Shown here piece by piece: positions 1 through 7,175 of a stretch of 24,748 bases of DNA. Positions within the stretch are counted from its first letter, which is position 1. Each line of letters opens with the position of its first letter. Source of the DNA: UBA1163 sp049513055 (lineage in GTDB: Bacteria > Desulfobacterota > BSN033 > UBA1163); NCBI GenBank assembly GCA_049513055.1, contig JBEKWN010000046.1, positions 1 through 24,748 of the forward strand, read 5' to 3'. The notes under the pieces are model-generated. The model saw only the letters and a program-made list of their open reading frames with translations, had not been told where the DNA came from and made no database searches. The translations under genes were made by a program, and so were the position numbers.

Positions 1-177
1 GTATTTCAAAACCAGGGAAAAACTGAATTAAAATGATTTCTTAAAATTTATGTTTTAAATGGATCAAGTGATTCATAAATTCACCGATGAGGTTGATGGA
101 TCAGGAGATGAAGAGAAAAAAGGAAGGGAAATAATAGGAAAGAGGTTATTTCTACGAGGTCAATATTATTAACTGTT

Positions 178-573
178 TTGTTGGGTGGAGTGGTTTTGTT
201 GATAGCTTCTTCTTGTGCCACAGTGCCAACCGAACCTCTCGCTTCGGGCGAGCTAAGATTATTAAGTATAGATGTTCTGGGAAGTGGCATCGAAGCGAAT
301 GCATCCTTTGCGGTTAATATTTTTTTTGGGGCAGCCGGTAACCCAGAGATTAAAAGAGCTTGTTTCTATGAATCAGGGGAGGAGCCATCCTGTTTTGATG
401 TATCGGATGCATCGTATTTAACCTTAGGAACGAAGAGAGCTTTCCAAGTGTACCTTCCCGGTGTTAGCGTTGGCTCACATAGGGTGGAATGTTATGCTGA
501 GTATATTCGAGACGGAGAGACACGAAAGACTAATATGGTATTTATCCAAATCTTAGCTGGCGTCCATACATAG
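178..573 (+). CDS. Small putative lipoprotein, unknown function
   Basis: I do not recognise the family. From the TTG at 178 the protein is 131 residues. It opens with a hydrophobic stretch ending in IASSC, a passable lipobox, which would place the mature protein on a membrane facing the periplasm. The rest is rich in short alternating hydrophobic and polar segments, suggesting a beta-sandwich, with two further Cys in the YESGEEPSCF region. The start is uncertain. The TTG gives a signal peptide with no positive n-region. Reading upstream in the same frame adds a basic stretch (RKEVISTRS) but no ordinary start codon. An ATG at 108 lies in another frame and would join this frame if one base of an A6 run (116-121) were removed. 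It converges with the flavin reductase gene on the other strand. Confident that it is coding and exported; not confident of the start. Confidence 0.55.
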   Translation: MLGGVVLLIASSCATVPTEPLASGELRLLSIDVLGSGIEANASFAVNIFFGAAGNPEIKRACFYESGEEPSCFDVSDASYLTLGTKRAFQVYLPGVSVGSHRVECYAEYIRDGETRKTNMVFIQILAGVHT

Positions 574-608
574 TCAAGGATTTTATGCCGGTGGCACCCA
601 AAAACGGT

Positions 609-629
609 AAATAGGATGCGTCCCTATTT
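609..629. repeat. AAATAGG/CCTATTT hairpin between convergent genes
   Basis: A 7-base perfect inverted repeat (609-615 and 623-629) with a 7-base loop sits between the two convergent genes. A second AAATAGG copy at 653-659 could pair with the same right arm. It may act as a shared terminator. I recall similar AAATAGG-type palindromes as dispersed repeats in related genomes, but cannot verify that here. Confidence 0.45.
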
Positions 630-650
630 TCGAATGAGAAAGGGGCATTT

Positions 651-1265
651 TCAAATAGGAAGGCCCGTCATATTGTTGGATAAGATGGTCTCGGGGCTAC
701 GAGTATCCCCCTGCTCTCTTCCAACATTAAACGCCGACGCGAAAACCTCTCCAAGGCGATGGTATTTCATGGTGCTCCTAATGTAGATAGGGGGATCAAT
801 CTTTTCTGGATCTATCTTTCCATCTATCAGGCAACCCTTACTTACGTAGGTTTCAATGATCTCACCGACAATGAGGATATGGGTTCTCATATCCAGATAA
901 TGGAGCGCCTTGCACTCAAGGTTTATCGGGCATTCTTGTATGAGAGGAGCCGTTTTCAGTTCACCGTAGAAAGTTTTAAAAATTTGCGACTTATCTTTCT
1001 TCCTCCCGGAGTAGATACCACAATAATCGGTCTTCTTGATGATTTCGCAGGAGGGAACATTAACAGAAAAGGTCCCGTTTTCTCTGATACCTCTCAGGGT
1101 ATACCGGGCTTTGTTCATGGCAACAGTAATAGCCGGTGGTTTGAATGCTGCGATTCCACACCAAGAGGCAATCATAAAATTTGGCTTTCCATTTACGTTG
1201 GCGCCAACGACTAAGGCAGGCATAGGTAGAATTAGAGGTTCCGGGCCAAGTTTGCTCTTTTCCAT
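651..1265 (-). CDS. Flavin reductase family protein (flavoredoxin-like)
   Basis: This is a 204-residue FMN-binding split-barrel protein of the flavin reductase / flavoredoxin family. Such proteins bind FMN and carry electrons from a reduced partner to flavin or to a redox enzyme in the cytoplasm. The N-terminal half shows the family pattern: PMPALVVGANVNGKPN, then MIASWCGIAAFKPPAI, followed by TFSVNVPS. Later come CPINLECK and ILIVGEI strands that complete the barrel. I start it at the ATG at 1265 because GGAGA lies just upstream on that strand; an upstream ATG at 1313 would add 16 basic residues with no better ribosome site. It lies downstream of, and in the same direction as, two exported-protein genes but shows no clear functional link. 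The substrate or redox partner cannot be read from the sequence. Confidence 0.8.
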   Translation of the reverse strand: MEKSKLGPEPLILPMPALVVGANVNGKPNFMIASWCGIAAFKPPAITVAMNKARYTLRGIRENGTFSVNVPSCEIIKKTDYCGIYSGRKKDKSQIFKTFYGELKTAPLIQECPINLECKALHYLDMRTHILIVGEIIETYVSKGCLIDGKIDPEKIDPPIYIRSTMKYHRLGEVFASAFNVGREQGDTRSPETILSNNMTGLPI

Positions 1266-1312
1266 GCTATTTCTCCTTTTTATTCGTTTTTTCTGTATTC
1301 TTAAAAATGTCA

Positions 1313-1522
1313 CTATTTTGAACTAATAGTAGGAGGGTTGTCAACTCTCATGGGGCATAAAACAAGCTGTCCTCTTATCTCCTCTGGCACATCCTTTCTA
1401 AACCCGATATTGTCATAAACTTGTGCAAATAAAATAGAAGGTAAAAACAACAGGATCAGAAAGATTAGATTAATGACAATAAATGAAACTGTTCTATTTT
1501 TCTTCTTCATCTTTCTTGGCAT
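1313..1522 (-). CDS. Small exported protein, unknown function
   Basis: A 69-residue protein with a clear signal peptide: basic n-region (MPRKMKKKNR), a long hydrophobic core (IVINLIFLILLFLPSILF) and a likely cleavage after FAQ. The mature part is only about 35 residues and carries one Cys. It starts 10 bases after the stop of the DUF4124 gene, with AGGG a few bases before the ATG, so it is probably co-transcribed with that gene. An alternative start is the ATG five codons in (MKKKN). I recognise no domain. The conserved-looking signal peptide and operon spacing are the only support for it being real. Confidence 0.5.
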   Translation of the reverse strand: MPRKMKKKNRTVSFIVINLIFLILLFLPSILFAQVYDNIGFRKDVPEEIRGQLVLCPMRVDNPPTISSK

Positions 1523-1532
1523 TATTATTTCC

Positions 1533-2126
1533 CTACGAACTCAAAAGGAATATGGCAAAGGGATCTTTAACCCGAGCAGAATAGTCCTGCCTCGCCTTAT
1601 ATAAAAGGTCTTTACGGTTATTTCTCCTCTCTTTTCTTCTTCTTTCGATAATCTTTCCAAGAAAGACCATTGAATCGGTGGAATATTCTCTGTAATAGAC
1701 ATTAAATATAATGGGTCTTTTTATTGAGACGAAAGGCCCCTTCAGAACTTCTGCAGGCCTTGGCTCTCTCAATATTTTAATGATGACCAAAAGAATGATT
1801 AATAAACCAATGAGATAAACCAAATTCCTTGTTGATTTTTCCTCATAAACCTTTAAACCCCATTGTGTTAGAGTCATACCATTTGATTTTTGGTTGATGG
1901 GTTGTTTTAAATCATTTTTTGGCTCTTCAGCTTCTACTAAAGGGCTTATCGTAAGGTTTTGTTTTGGTTTCTCTGATTTAGAGGCATACTTCTCTGGAAT
2001 TTCAGAGGGATCATCCGTAAAGTGAACGATTCCCTCCTCATCCACCCACTTATAGATTTGACCAATGGAATAAAGAGGAAAAGATAAGATACTAATAATA
2101 ATAATGAGGCAGATGTAAGGGGACAT
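1533..2126 (-). CDS. DUF4124 domain-containing membrane protein
   Basis: This is a 197-residue protein. An N-terminal signal or anchor (residues 1-22) is followed by the DUF4124 signature, IYKWVDEEGIVHFTDDPSEIP, a short periplasmic domain of unknown function common in proteobacteria. A low-complexity linker rich in Pro, Glu and Lys follows. A second hydrophobic helix (NLVYLIGLLIILLVIIKIL) leads to a basic, presumably cytoplasmic tail containing RRRKERRNNRK. The tail after the second helix is longer than in simple DUF4124 proteins and matches nothing I know. An AAGGTG sequence lies ahead of the ATG. It is the first gene of a short - strand group and probably drives the small exported protein downstream. 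Confidence 0.7.
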   Translation of the reverse strand: MSPYICLIIIISILSFPLYSIGQIYKWVDEEGIVHFTDDPSEIPEKYASKSEKPKQNLTISPLVEAEEPKNDLKQPINQKSNGMTLTQWGLKVYEEKSTRNLVYLIGLLIILLVIIKILREPRPAEVLKGPFVSIKRPIIFNVYYREYSTDSMVFLGKIIERRRKERRNNRKDLLYKARQDYSARVKDPFAIFLLSS

Positions 2127-2773
2127 TGCCTATATCACCTTATTAATCTTTTTTGTTTTATTACCAGAGGAAATATTCTATAATTATTCCAAGATGATGC
2201 ACTAATCAGTATACCAAAGAGCCTAACATCAAATAAAAAAGCTCTTATAGTCCAAATTTCCTTAGAACTACAAGGGCTCATTTTTTGGCAGGTCATGACT
2301 CCCACCATACCCCACCCAAAAACTAAAACATCGCTTACCTCATGGGTGTATTTAATATTGAATTATTTATTATGTCAAACAAATTCTGACCTTGTTCAAA
2401 TTTTCTCTAATACCCCCTTCATCAAAATTTGATTGATTTGCACATAAATTTGAAATAAATTATGGGGTGAGAAAAGGGTCATAAAAAATACCGTAAGATT
2501 TTCAAATAAATACAATACATCCCCTATTTGCAGTATCGATTTTTTTCTCGTAAAATATCAATTAGATTTCTGTTACATTGTCGTGTGTTTCTGGCCACTT
2601 TTCATTAGAATGTTTCATGACGGCTACGTCACCCTCGAACGATGAAAATTGGAGGATATTATCCTCCTCCTTGACGGGGGAGGATTGAGGTGGGGGTGGA
2701 CATGCAATTGTCCCCCTCACCCCCCGCCCGCTCCCGCCTGGGGAGAGGGGGATACGGAGTTATTTTCTGAGCA
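2127..2773. other. Gene-poor intergenic stretch
   Basis: No credible gene is visible in these roughly 650 bases. The first two thirds are AT-rich and must hold the promoters for the DUF4124 gene (leftward) and the SCO1-oxidase cluster (rightward); I could not identify either with confidence. A loose inverted repeat (GAGCC near 2219, GGGCTC at 2274-2279, then T6 at 2281-2286) resembles a weak rightward terminator with no gene before it. CCACTTTTCAT (near 2594) and ATGAAAATTGG (near 2642) form another imperfect inverted pair. The GC-rich palindromes at 2651-2755 are listed separately. Confidence 0.5.
2651..2755. repeat. GC-rich palindromic intergenic repeat
   Basis: Nested inverted repeats: GGAGGAT (2651-2657) with ATCCTCC (2661-2667), the latter also able to pair with GGGAGGAT near 2678-2685. 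A G-rich segment (about 2689-2702) can pair with TGTCCCCCTCACC downstream, followed by a C-rich then G-rich segment. The block ends about 20 bases before the SCO1 start. It resembles the C-rich/G-rich palindromes at 5210-5230 and 18830-18878 in style, suggesting a dispersed repeat class. Confidence 0.55.
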
Positions 2774-3574
2774 ATGAAGATGCAATTCACCATAAAACTT
2801 TTGATTTTCCTAATGGGAATCATTTTTTTCCACTGCGCTGTCAACGCCCATGTCGAGCAGCCAAAAGATCTTTCTGGTATAGGGATTGATGAGAAATTAG
2901 GGCAATTTATACCCCTTGATCTAACCCTCCATGATGAGAACGGCAATCCAGTCATTCTGAAACAGTTGATCCAAACGCCCACCATTCTCGCTCCTGTCTA
3001 TTACCACTGTCCCAATGTATGCAGTTTCTTATTATCTAATCTGGCTGGGGTGATAAACAAACTTCCTTCTGAACCAGGCAAAGAGTACAAAGTGGTGGCA
3101 TTCAGTTTTGATGAAACCGAGAAGCCTGACCTCGCCCTTGAAAAGAAAAGAATGTATCTCAAAATGATCGAAAAGCCCTTCCCGGAAGATGCCTGGAGAT
3201 TTTTAACCGGGGATAAGGAGAGCATCCATAAACTAACCGATGCGATAGGTTTTCATTTTAAAAAACAGGGTGAGGATTTTTTACATCCGGTAACAGTGAT
3301 CATCCTCTCTTCAGACGGAAAGATCACCCGTTACATGTATGGCACGGACTTTCTTCCTTTCGATCTGAAGATGGCTCTCCTGGAAGCCTCGGAAGGAAAG
3401 GTTGGGCCCACCCTCAGCAAAGTCTTAAGATTTTGCTTCAGCTATGATCCCAAAGGCAGAAAATATGTATTCAACACTTTAAAAATTACTGGCATCGTCA
3501 CCTTGCTTTTTGCCCTATCGTTGATTCTCTTTCTCGTCTTCAAGGGCAAAAGACAACCTATTCAAGAGGAGTGA
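2774..3574 (+). CDS. SCO1/SenC family copper chaperone for cytochrome oxidase
   Basis: A 266-residue thioredoxin-fold protein that in this family delivers copper to the CuA site of oxidase subunit II, or reduces its cysteines. The copper ligands are present: CPNVC (C79 and C83) and the distal His in FLHPV (H171). A signal peptide or anchor covers residues 1-26 and a second membrane helix lies at about 237-257, so the domain is held on the periplasmic side by both ends. The C-terminal helix is also seen in the SCO proteins encoded next to oxidase genes in several anaerobe-related lineages. Its stop overlaps a possible GTG start of the subunit I gene, so it is translationally linked to the oxidase it is expected to assemble. 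The ATG at 2780 is an alternative start. Confidence 0.9.
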   Translation: MKMQFTIKLLIFLMGIIFFHCAVNAHVEQPKDLSGIGIDEKLGQFIPLDLTLHDENGNPVILKQLIQTPTILAPVYYHCPNVCSFLLSNLAGVINKLPSEPGKEYKVVAFSFDETEKPDLALEKKRMYLKMIEKPFPEDAWRFLTGDKESIHKLTDAIGFHFKKQGEDFLHPVTVIILSSDGKITRYMYGTDFLPFDLKMALLEASEGKVGPTLSKVLRFCFSYDPKGRKYVFNTLKITGIVTLLFALSLILFLVFKGKRQPIQEE

Positions 3575-3579
3575 TCAGG

Positions 3580-5199
3580 ATGACAAAAAATGGGGTATTA
3601 GAGGGAACCCATCCAATCGCCAGTTTTTATCAACATCAGGGGAAATATCGCGGAATCTTTGCATGGATTCTTTCGACAGACCACAAGAGAATCGGCCTGC
3701 TTTATTTCTCCTTGATTCTTTTATTCTTTTCTGTGGCTGTCTTCTTCGGATTTCTGATGCGGCTGAAACTGATTGCCCCAGGATTCAACCTGATGAAGCC
3801 GCAGATGTATAATTCCATTTTCACATTGCATGGGATCATCATGATCTTTTTGGTCGTCATCCCTGCGATTCCAACCATTTTTGGAAATTTCTTTCTCCCG
3901 ATTCAGATCGGTGCAAGAGATGTGGCCTTTCCGAGGATCAATCTCCTCTCCTGGTGGCTCTACATCTCAGGGGCGACGATCGTCTTCCTCTCCCTTTTTA
4001 CGGGCGGCGGACCTATTGATACGGGCTGGACTTTTTATGCCCCCTACAGCCTCAGGACAACGGTCAATGTCCCCCTTGCGGTTTTTGGAGTTTTTGTCCT
4101 GGGTATGTCCTCTATCCTGACCGGGGTCAATCTCGTAACCACCACTCATCGGCTTCGAGCCCCTGGTATGACCTGGTTTCGCCTTCCTCTTTTTGTATGG
4201 GGAATCTATGCTACGGCCTGGGTTCAAATTCTCGCCACACCCGTGATCGGAATTACTCTCGTCCTTATTATGATTGAAAGATATTTTGGGGTGGGTGTCT
4301 TTGACCCTGCCAAGGGCGGAGATCCCATTCTCTACCAGCACCTTTTCTGGATTTACTCCCATCCAGCAGTCTATATCATAATCCTTCCAGCCATGGGGGT
4401 GATTTCTGAAGTCATTCCTGTTTTTGCCAGAAAAAGGATCTTCGGATATAAAGCCATCGCCTTTTCAAGCATTGCCATTGCCAGTGTGGGGTCTCTGGTC
4501 TGGGGTCATCATATGTTCGTCAGCGGGCAGAGCGACCTTGCCAACCTGATCTTTTCCCTCCTGACTTTTTTAGTCGCTGTCCCCAGTGCGGTCAAGGTTT
4601 TCAACTGGGTGGCCACTTTATATAAAGGTTCGATTGAACTGAAACCGCCGCTCCTGTTTGCCCTCACGTTCATTTTTCTTTTTTCTATTGGCGGACTCAC
4701 AGGTCTTATTCAGGGTGCCCTCGCTGTGAACATGCACCTCCATGATACTTACTGGGTTGTCGGACATTTCCACTACATCATTTTCGGCGGGATGGGATTT
4801 GGCTTCCTGGCAGCCATTCACTACTGGTTTCCGAAGATGTTTGGGAAAATGTATAACTGGAAACGGGCTGCATGGGGATGGCTTATTTTATTCATTGGTT
4901 TTAATGTTCTCTATTTCCCTATGCTGATTCTCGGCTGGGAAGGAATGCCCCGCAGATATTATGACTACCCTCCCCAGTTCCATACGCTTCATCTGATTTC
5001 AACCATTGGTTCCTGGATTCTGATCGCTGGACTCATTTTAATATTTTACAATCTCTTTCAAGCTTTACGAAAAGGGCCAAGAGCCGAAGATAACCCATGG
5101 GGCGGAGCTACTCTCGAATGGCAGATTCCTTCACCTCCGCCAACAGAAAATTTTGAAAATATTCCCACTGTGGAAAAAGGACCATATGAATTTCAATAA
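3580..5199 (+). CDS. ctaD: Cytochrome c oxidase subunit I (A2-type heme-copper oxidase)
   Basis: Catalytic subunit of the heme-copper oxidase: it reduces O2 to water and pumps protons across the inner membrane. With the start at 3580 it has 539 residues and about 12 membrane helices. Ligands seen: H84 (low-spin heme), H261 in YSHPAVY, H310 and H311 in WGHHMF (CuB), H396 and H398 in GHFHY (both hemes), and Y265, the residue that cross-links to a CuB His. D114 marks the D-channel entry and K339 (PSAVKVFNW) the K channel. Helix VI has YSHPAVY instead of HPEVY, the family A2 signature, where the Tyr-Ser pair stands in for the missing Glu. I prefer the ATG at 3580, with AGAGGAG eight bases upstream, over the GTG at 3571 that overlaps the SCO1 stop. 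Confidence 0.95.
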   Translation: MTKNGVLEGTHPIASFYQHQGKYRGIFAWILSTDHKRIGLLYFSLILLFFSVAVFFGFLMRLKLIAPGFNLMKPQMYNSIFTLHGIIMIFLVVIPAIPTIFGNFFLPIQIGARDVAFPRINLLSWWLYISGATIVFLSLFTGGGPIDTGWTFYAPYSLRTTVNVPLAVFGVFVLGMSSILTGVNLVTTTHRLRAPGMTWFRLPLFVWGIYATAWVQILATPVIGITLVLIMIERYFGVGVFDPAKGGDPILYQHLFWIYSHPAVYIIILPAMGVISEVIPVFARKRIFGYKAIAFSSIAIASVGSLVWGHHMFVSGQSDLANLIFSLLTFLVAVPSAVKVFNWVATLYKGSIELKPPLLFALTFIFLFSIGGLTGLIQGALAVNMHLHDTYWVVGHFHYIIFGGMGFGFLAAIHYWFPKMFGKMYNWKRAAWGWLILFIGFNVLYFPMLILGWEGMPRRYYDYPPQFHTLHLISTIGSWILIAGLILIFYNLFQALRKGPRAEDNPWGGATLEWQIPSPPPTENFENIPTVEKGPYEFQ

Positions 5200-5209
5200 T
5201 CCTCCTCTG

Positions 5210-5230
5210 CCCCCCTTTACTAAAGGGGGG
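5210..5230. repeat. Palindrome in the subunit I to III gap
   Basis: A ten-base perfect inverted repeat, CCCCCCTTTA and TAAAGGGGGG, separated by one base, lies 10 bases after the subunit I stop, followed by another G-run (5233-5238). There is no T-run, so a complete terminator is unlikely. It could lower downstream expression or protect the 3' end of the upstream message. It resembles a dispersed C-run/G-run repeat. Confidence 0.6.
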
Positions 5231-5265
5231 ATGGGGGGATTAAGAAATTAGTAATTTGGATTGAA

Positions 5266-5868
5266 ATGGCTATGGAGACTCATCAGGACTACACGGGTTC
5301 AAAAATAGGGATGTGGCTATTCCTCCTCTCAGAAATTCTTCTGTTTGGAGGATTGTTTCTTCTTTATTCTTCCTACCGCTATAAAAACCCTTTGGACTTT
5401 CATCTTGCTGCATGGGAACTGAATCGAGTTCTCGGCACAATCAACACCTTGATTCTAATCACCAGCAGTTTATTCATGGCCCTTTCCATCTTTTCGATAC
5501 AAAAAGGGAACCGCAAATTATCCATACTCTTCCTCCTCGGCACCATATTTTTGGGATTGCTATTTCTTTCGGTCAAATATGTTGAATGGACGGCCAAGAT
5601 CGAACACGGCCTCTATCCCAATTCCCCTCGCCTCTTAGGACGCAGCAAAGGGGAGGTTCTCTTCTTTGGTCTTTATTATTCCATGACCGGGTTACACGGT
5701 CTCCATGTGCTGGTAGGAATTTCTATCCTCTCCGTGATGCTTGTTTTAATGATAAAAGGAAAAATTAACCAAAATCGTTTTGTTCCCTTAGAAAACTCTG
5801 GATTGTACTGGCACCTTGTAGATATTATCTGGATCTTTCTTTTCCCTTTATTTTACTTGATCACCTAA
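5266..5868 (+). CDS. ctaE: Cytochrome c oxidase subunit III
   Basis: A 200-residue integral membrane protein of the short, five-helix subunit III type found with caa3 oxidases. Family landmarks include KIGMWLFLLSEILLFGGLF in helix I, the Glu-containing VKYVEW segment, and GLHGLHVLVGI followed by YWHLVDIIWIFLFPLFYL at the end. The conserved Glu in SEILLF and the paired His in helix IV are as expected. The subunit stabilises subunit I and is thought to guard proton uptake. It follows subunit I after 66 bases containing a palindrome. The ribosome site is weak; the ATG at 5272, two codons on, is an equally possible start. Confidence 0.92.
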   Translation: MAMETHQDYTGSKIGMWLFLLSEILLFGGLFLLYSSYRYKNPLDFHLAAWELNRVLGTINTLILITSSLFMALSIFSIQKGNRKLSILFLLGTIFLGLLFLSVKYVEWTAKIEHGLYPNSPRLLGRSKGEVLFFGLYYSMTGLHGLHVLVGISILSVMLVLMIKGKINQNRFVPLENSGLYWHLVDIIWIFLFPLFYLIT

Positions 5869-5907
5869 TTCCCTCTTAGAAAGGGAAAAGTATTTGAAGG
5901 AGGCTGA

Positions 5908-6201
5908 GTGGAGACAGGAGAAGAAAAATTTCACGGGATGAAATATAGAACCTATGTTTGGGTCTGGGTGGGATTGTTGATTCTGACGGGAATGACTGTC
6001 TCCATGGCAGGGATGAATTTAGGTCGTTTGAGCATTCTTATCGTCCTGGCCATCGCTGCCTTTAAATCGGGACTGGTGCTCAGCTACTTCATGCACCTCA
6101 AATACGAAACAGGTCTGCTTTTTAAACTCATGATTCCAATTGTTCTGGCGGTCCTAACGATATTCATTGGATTGACTTTTACTGACATTGCTTTTCGTTG
6201 A
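5908..6201 (+). CDS. ctaF: Cytochrome c oxidase subunit IV (small prokaryotic type)
   Basis: A 97-residue protein with three membrane helices (about residues 15-35, 40-62 and 68-95). The motif SYFMHLKYE after the second helix is the hallmark of the prokaryotic COX4 family. It is a small accessory subunit with no cofactor, probably stabilising the subunit I to II contact. The start is a GTG at 5908 with a strong AGGAGG five bases upstream; no ATG offers a better fit. Its stop overlaps a possible TTG start of subunit II. The first ATG inside (MKYRTY) would cut away the acidic N-terminal tail and lacks a ribosome site. Confidence 0.88.
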   Translation: METGEEKFHGMKYRTYVWVWVGLLILTGMTVSMAGMNLGRLSILIVLAIAAFKSGLVLSYFMHLKYETGLLFKLMIPIVLAVLTIFIGLTFTDIAFR

Positions 6202-6212
6202 GGAAAACAATC

Positions 6213-7133
6213 ATGTTTGTTTCGTGGGCGACGGGTTTATCCGGAGAAGTCGTCGATCAAGTTTTCTTCTATATTCTGGCCATCACGATCTTCCTCCTCG
6301 GCCTGATTACCTTTCTCATGGTCTATTTCGTCATCCGGTATCAGAAGAAGAGAAATCCTCAACCGAGCGATATCCATGATAACGCCTGGCTTGAAATCAT
6401 CTGGACAGTGGTGCCCACCCTACTCGTTTTGACCATGTTTTATTATGGATTGACAGGTTTCAACTTCTTGAAGAAGGCTCCTGTAGATGCGATGAAGGTC
6501 AAGGTCATTGCGCGGCAGTGGTCCTGGCTCTTTGAATATGAAAATGGGATGAAAAGCAAGGAGTTAAAGGTCCCTGTTGGAAAGCCTGTCAAATTATCAC
6601 TCACTTCACAAGATGTGATCCACGGTTTTTATGCGCCCGCATTCCGGATTAAGCAGGATGTGGTACCGGGGATGACAAATACTTTGTGGTTTCAGTCCAC
6701 AGAAGTGGGGAGATTTGATGTTTTCTGCACACAGTATTGTGGACTCCAACATGCCAAAATGGTCACCAAGATCGTGGTCCTTCCTGAGGATGAATTTAAT
6801 CAATGGTATCAAAAAGGAAAGGAAGAAATGGAGGCTACCAAGGGGAAACCTCGTGGGGCTCAGCTCTTTCAGGAAAAGGGATGCATGGCTTGCCACAGCA
6901 TTGATGGAACTCCAAGAGTGGGTCCCACCCTTAAGGGTTTCTTTGGAAAGACCGTCACCGTGATGACAGATGGAAAAGAACGAAACATTGTGGCGGACGA
7001 AGCTTATCTCCGGAAATCCATATTGGAACCCAATGCAGATGTGGTTAAAGGCTTTCCCCCTATCATGCCCTCTCAAAAAATGACGGATGAGGAGCTCAAT
7101 GAACTCATCAACTATATAAAAGAGTTGAAATAG
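6213..7133 (+). CDS. ctaC: Cytochrome c oxidase subunit II with C-terminal cytochrome c (caa3 type)
   Basis: Electron-entry subunit. Two membrane helices (about 16-40 and 60-80) are followed by the cupredoxin domain with the CuA ligands H137 (DVIHGFY) and C172, C176, H180 and M183 in CTQYCGLQHAKM. A fused monoheme cytochrome c domain follows: CMACH (C224, C227, H228) and a likely axial Met in PPIMPSQ (M285). The fusion makes this a caa3-type oxidase that can take electrons from another membrane complex without a soluble carrier. I start it at the ATG at 6213, preceded by TGAGGAAA; a TTG at 6198 overlapping the ctaF stop is possible. Subunit II lies after I, III and IV, which is not the usual order (II first). 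No lipobox is seen. Confidence 0.94.
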   Translation: MFVSWATGLSGEVVDQVFFYILAITIFLLGLITFLMVYFVIRYQKKRNPQPSDIHDNAWLEIIWTVVPTLLVLTMFYYGLTGFNFLKKAPVDAMKVKVIARQWSWLFEYENGMKSKELKVPVGKPVKLSLTSQDVIHGFYAPAFRIKQDVVPGMTNTLWFQSTEVGRFDVFCTQYCGLQHAKMVTKIVVLPEDEFNQWYQKGKEEMEATKGKPRGAQLFQEKGCMACHSIDGTPRVGPTLKGFFGKTVTVMTDGKERNIVADEAYLRKSILEPNADVVKGFPPIMPSQKMTDEELNELINYIKELK

Positions 7134-7175
7134 ATTTCACCTTGGCATTCAGTTGCTTCAGGAGGGTAAGAGACC

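Noticed and set aside
759..1214. A 151-codon open frame on the + strand
   Set aside because: It is the antisense of the flavin reductase gene, which matches a known family.
2659..2985. A 108-codon frame on the - strand
   Set aside because: It translates the palindromic repeat and the antisense of SCO1.
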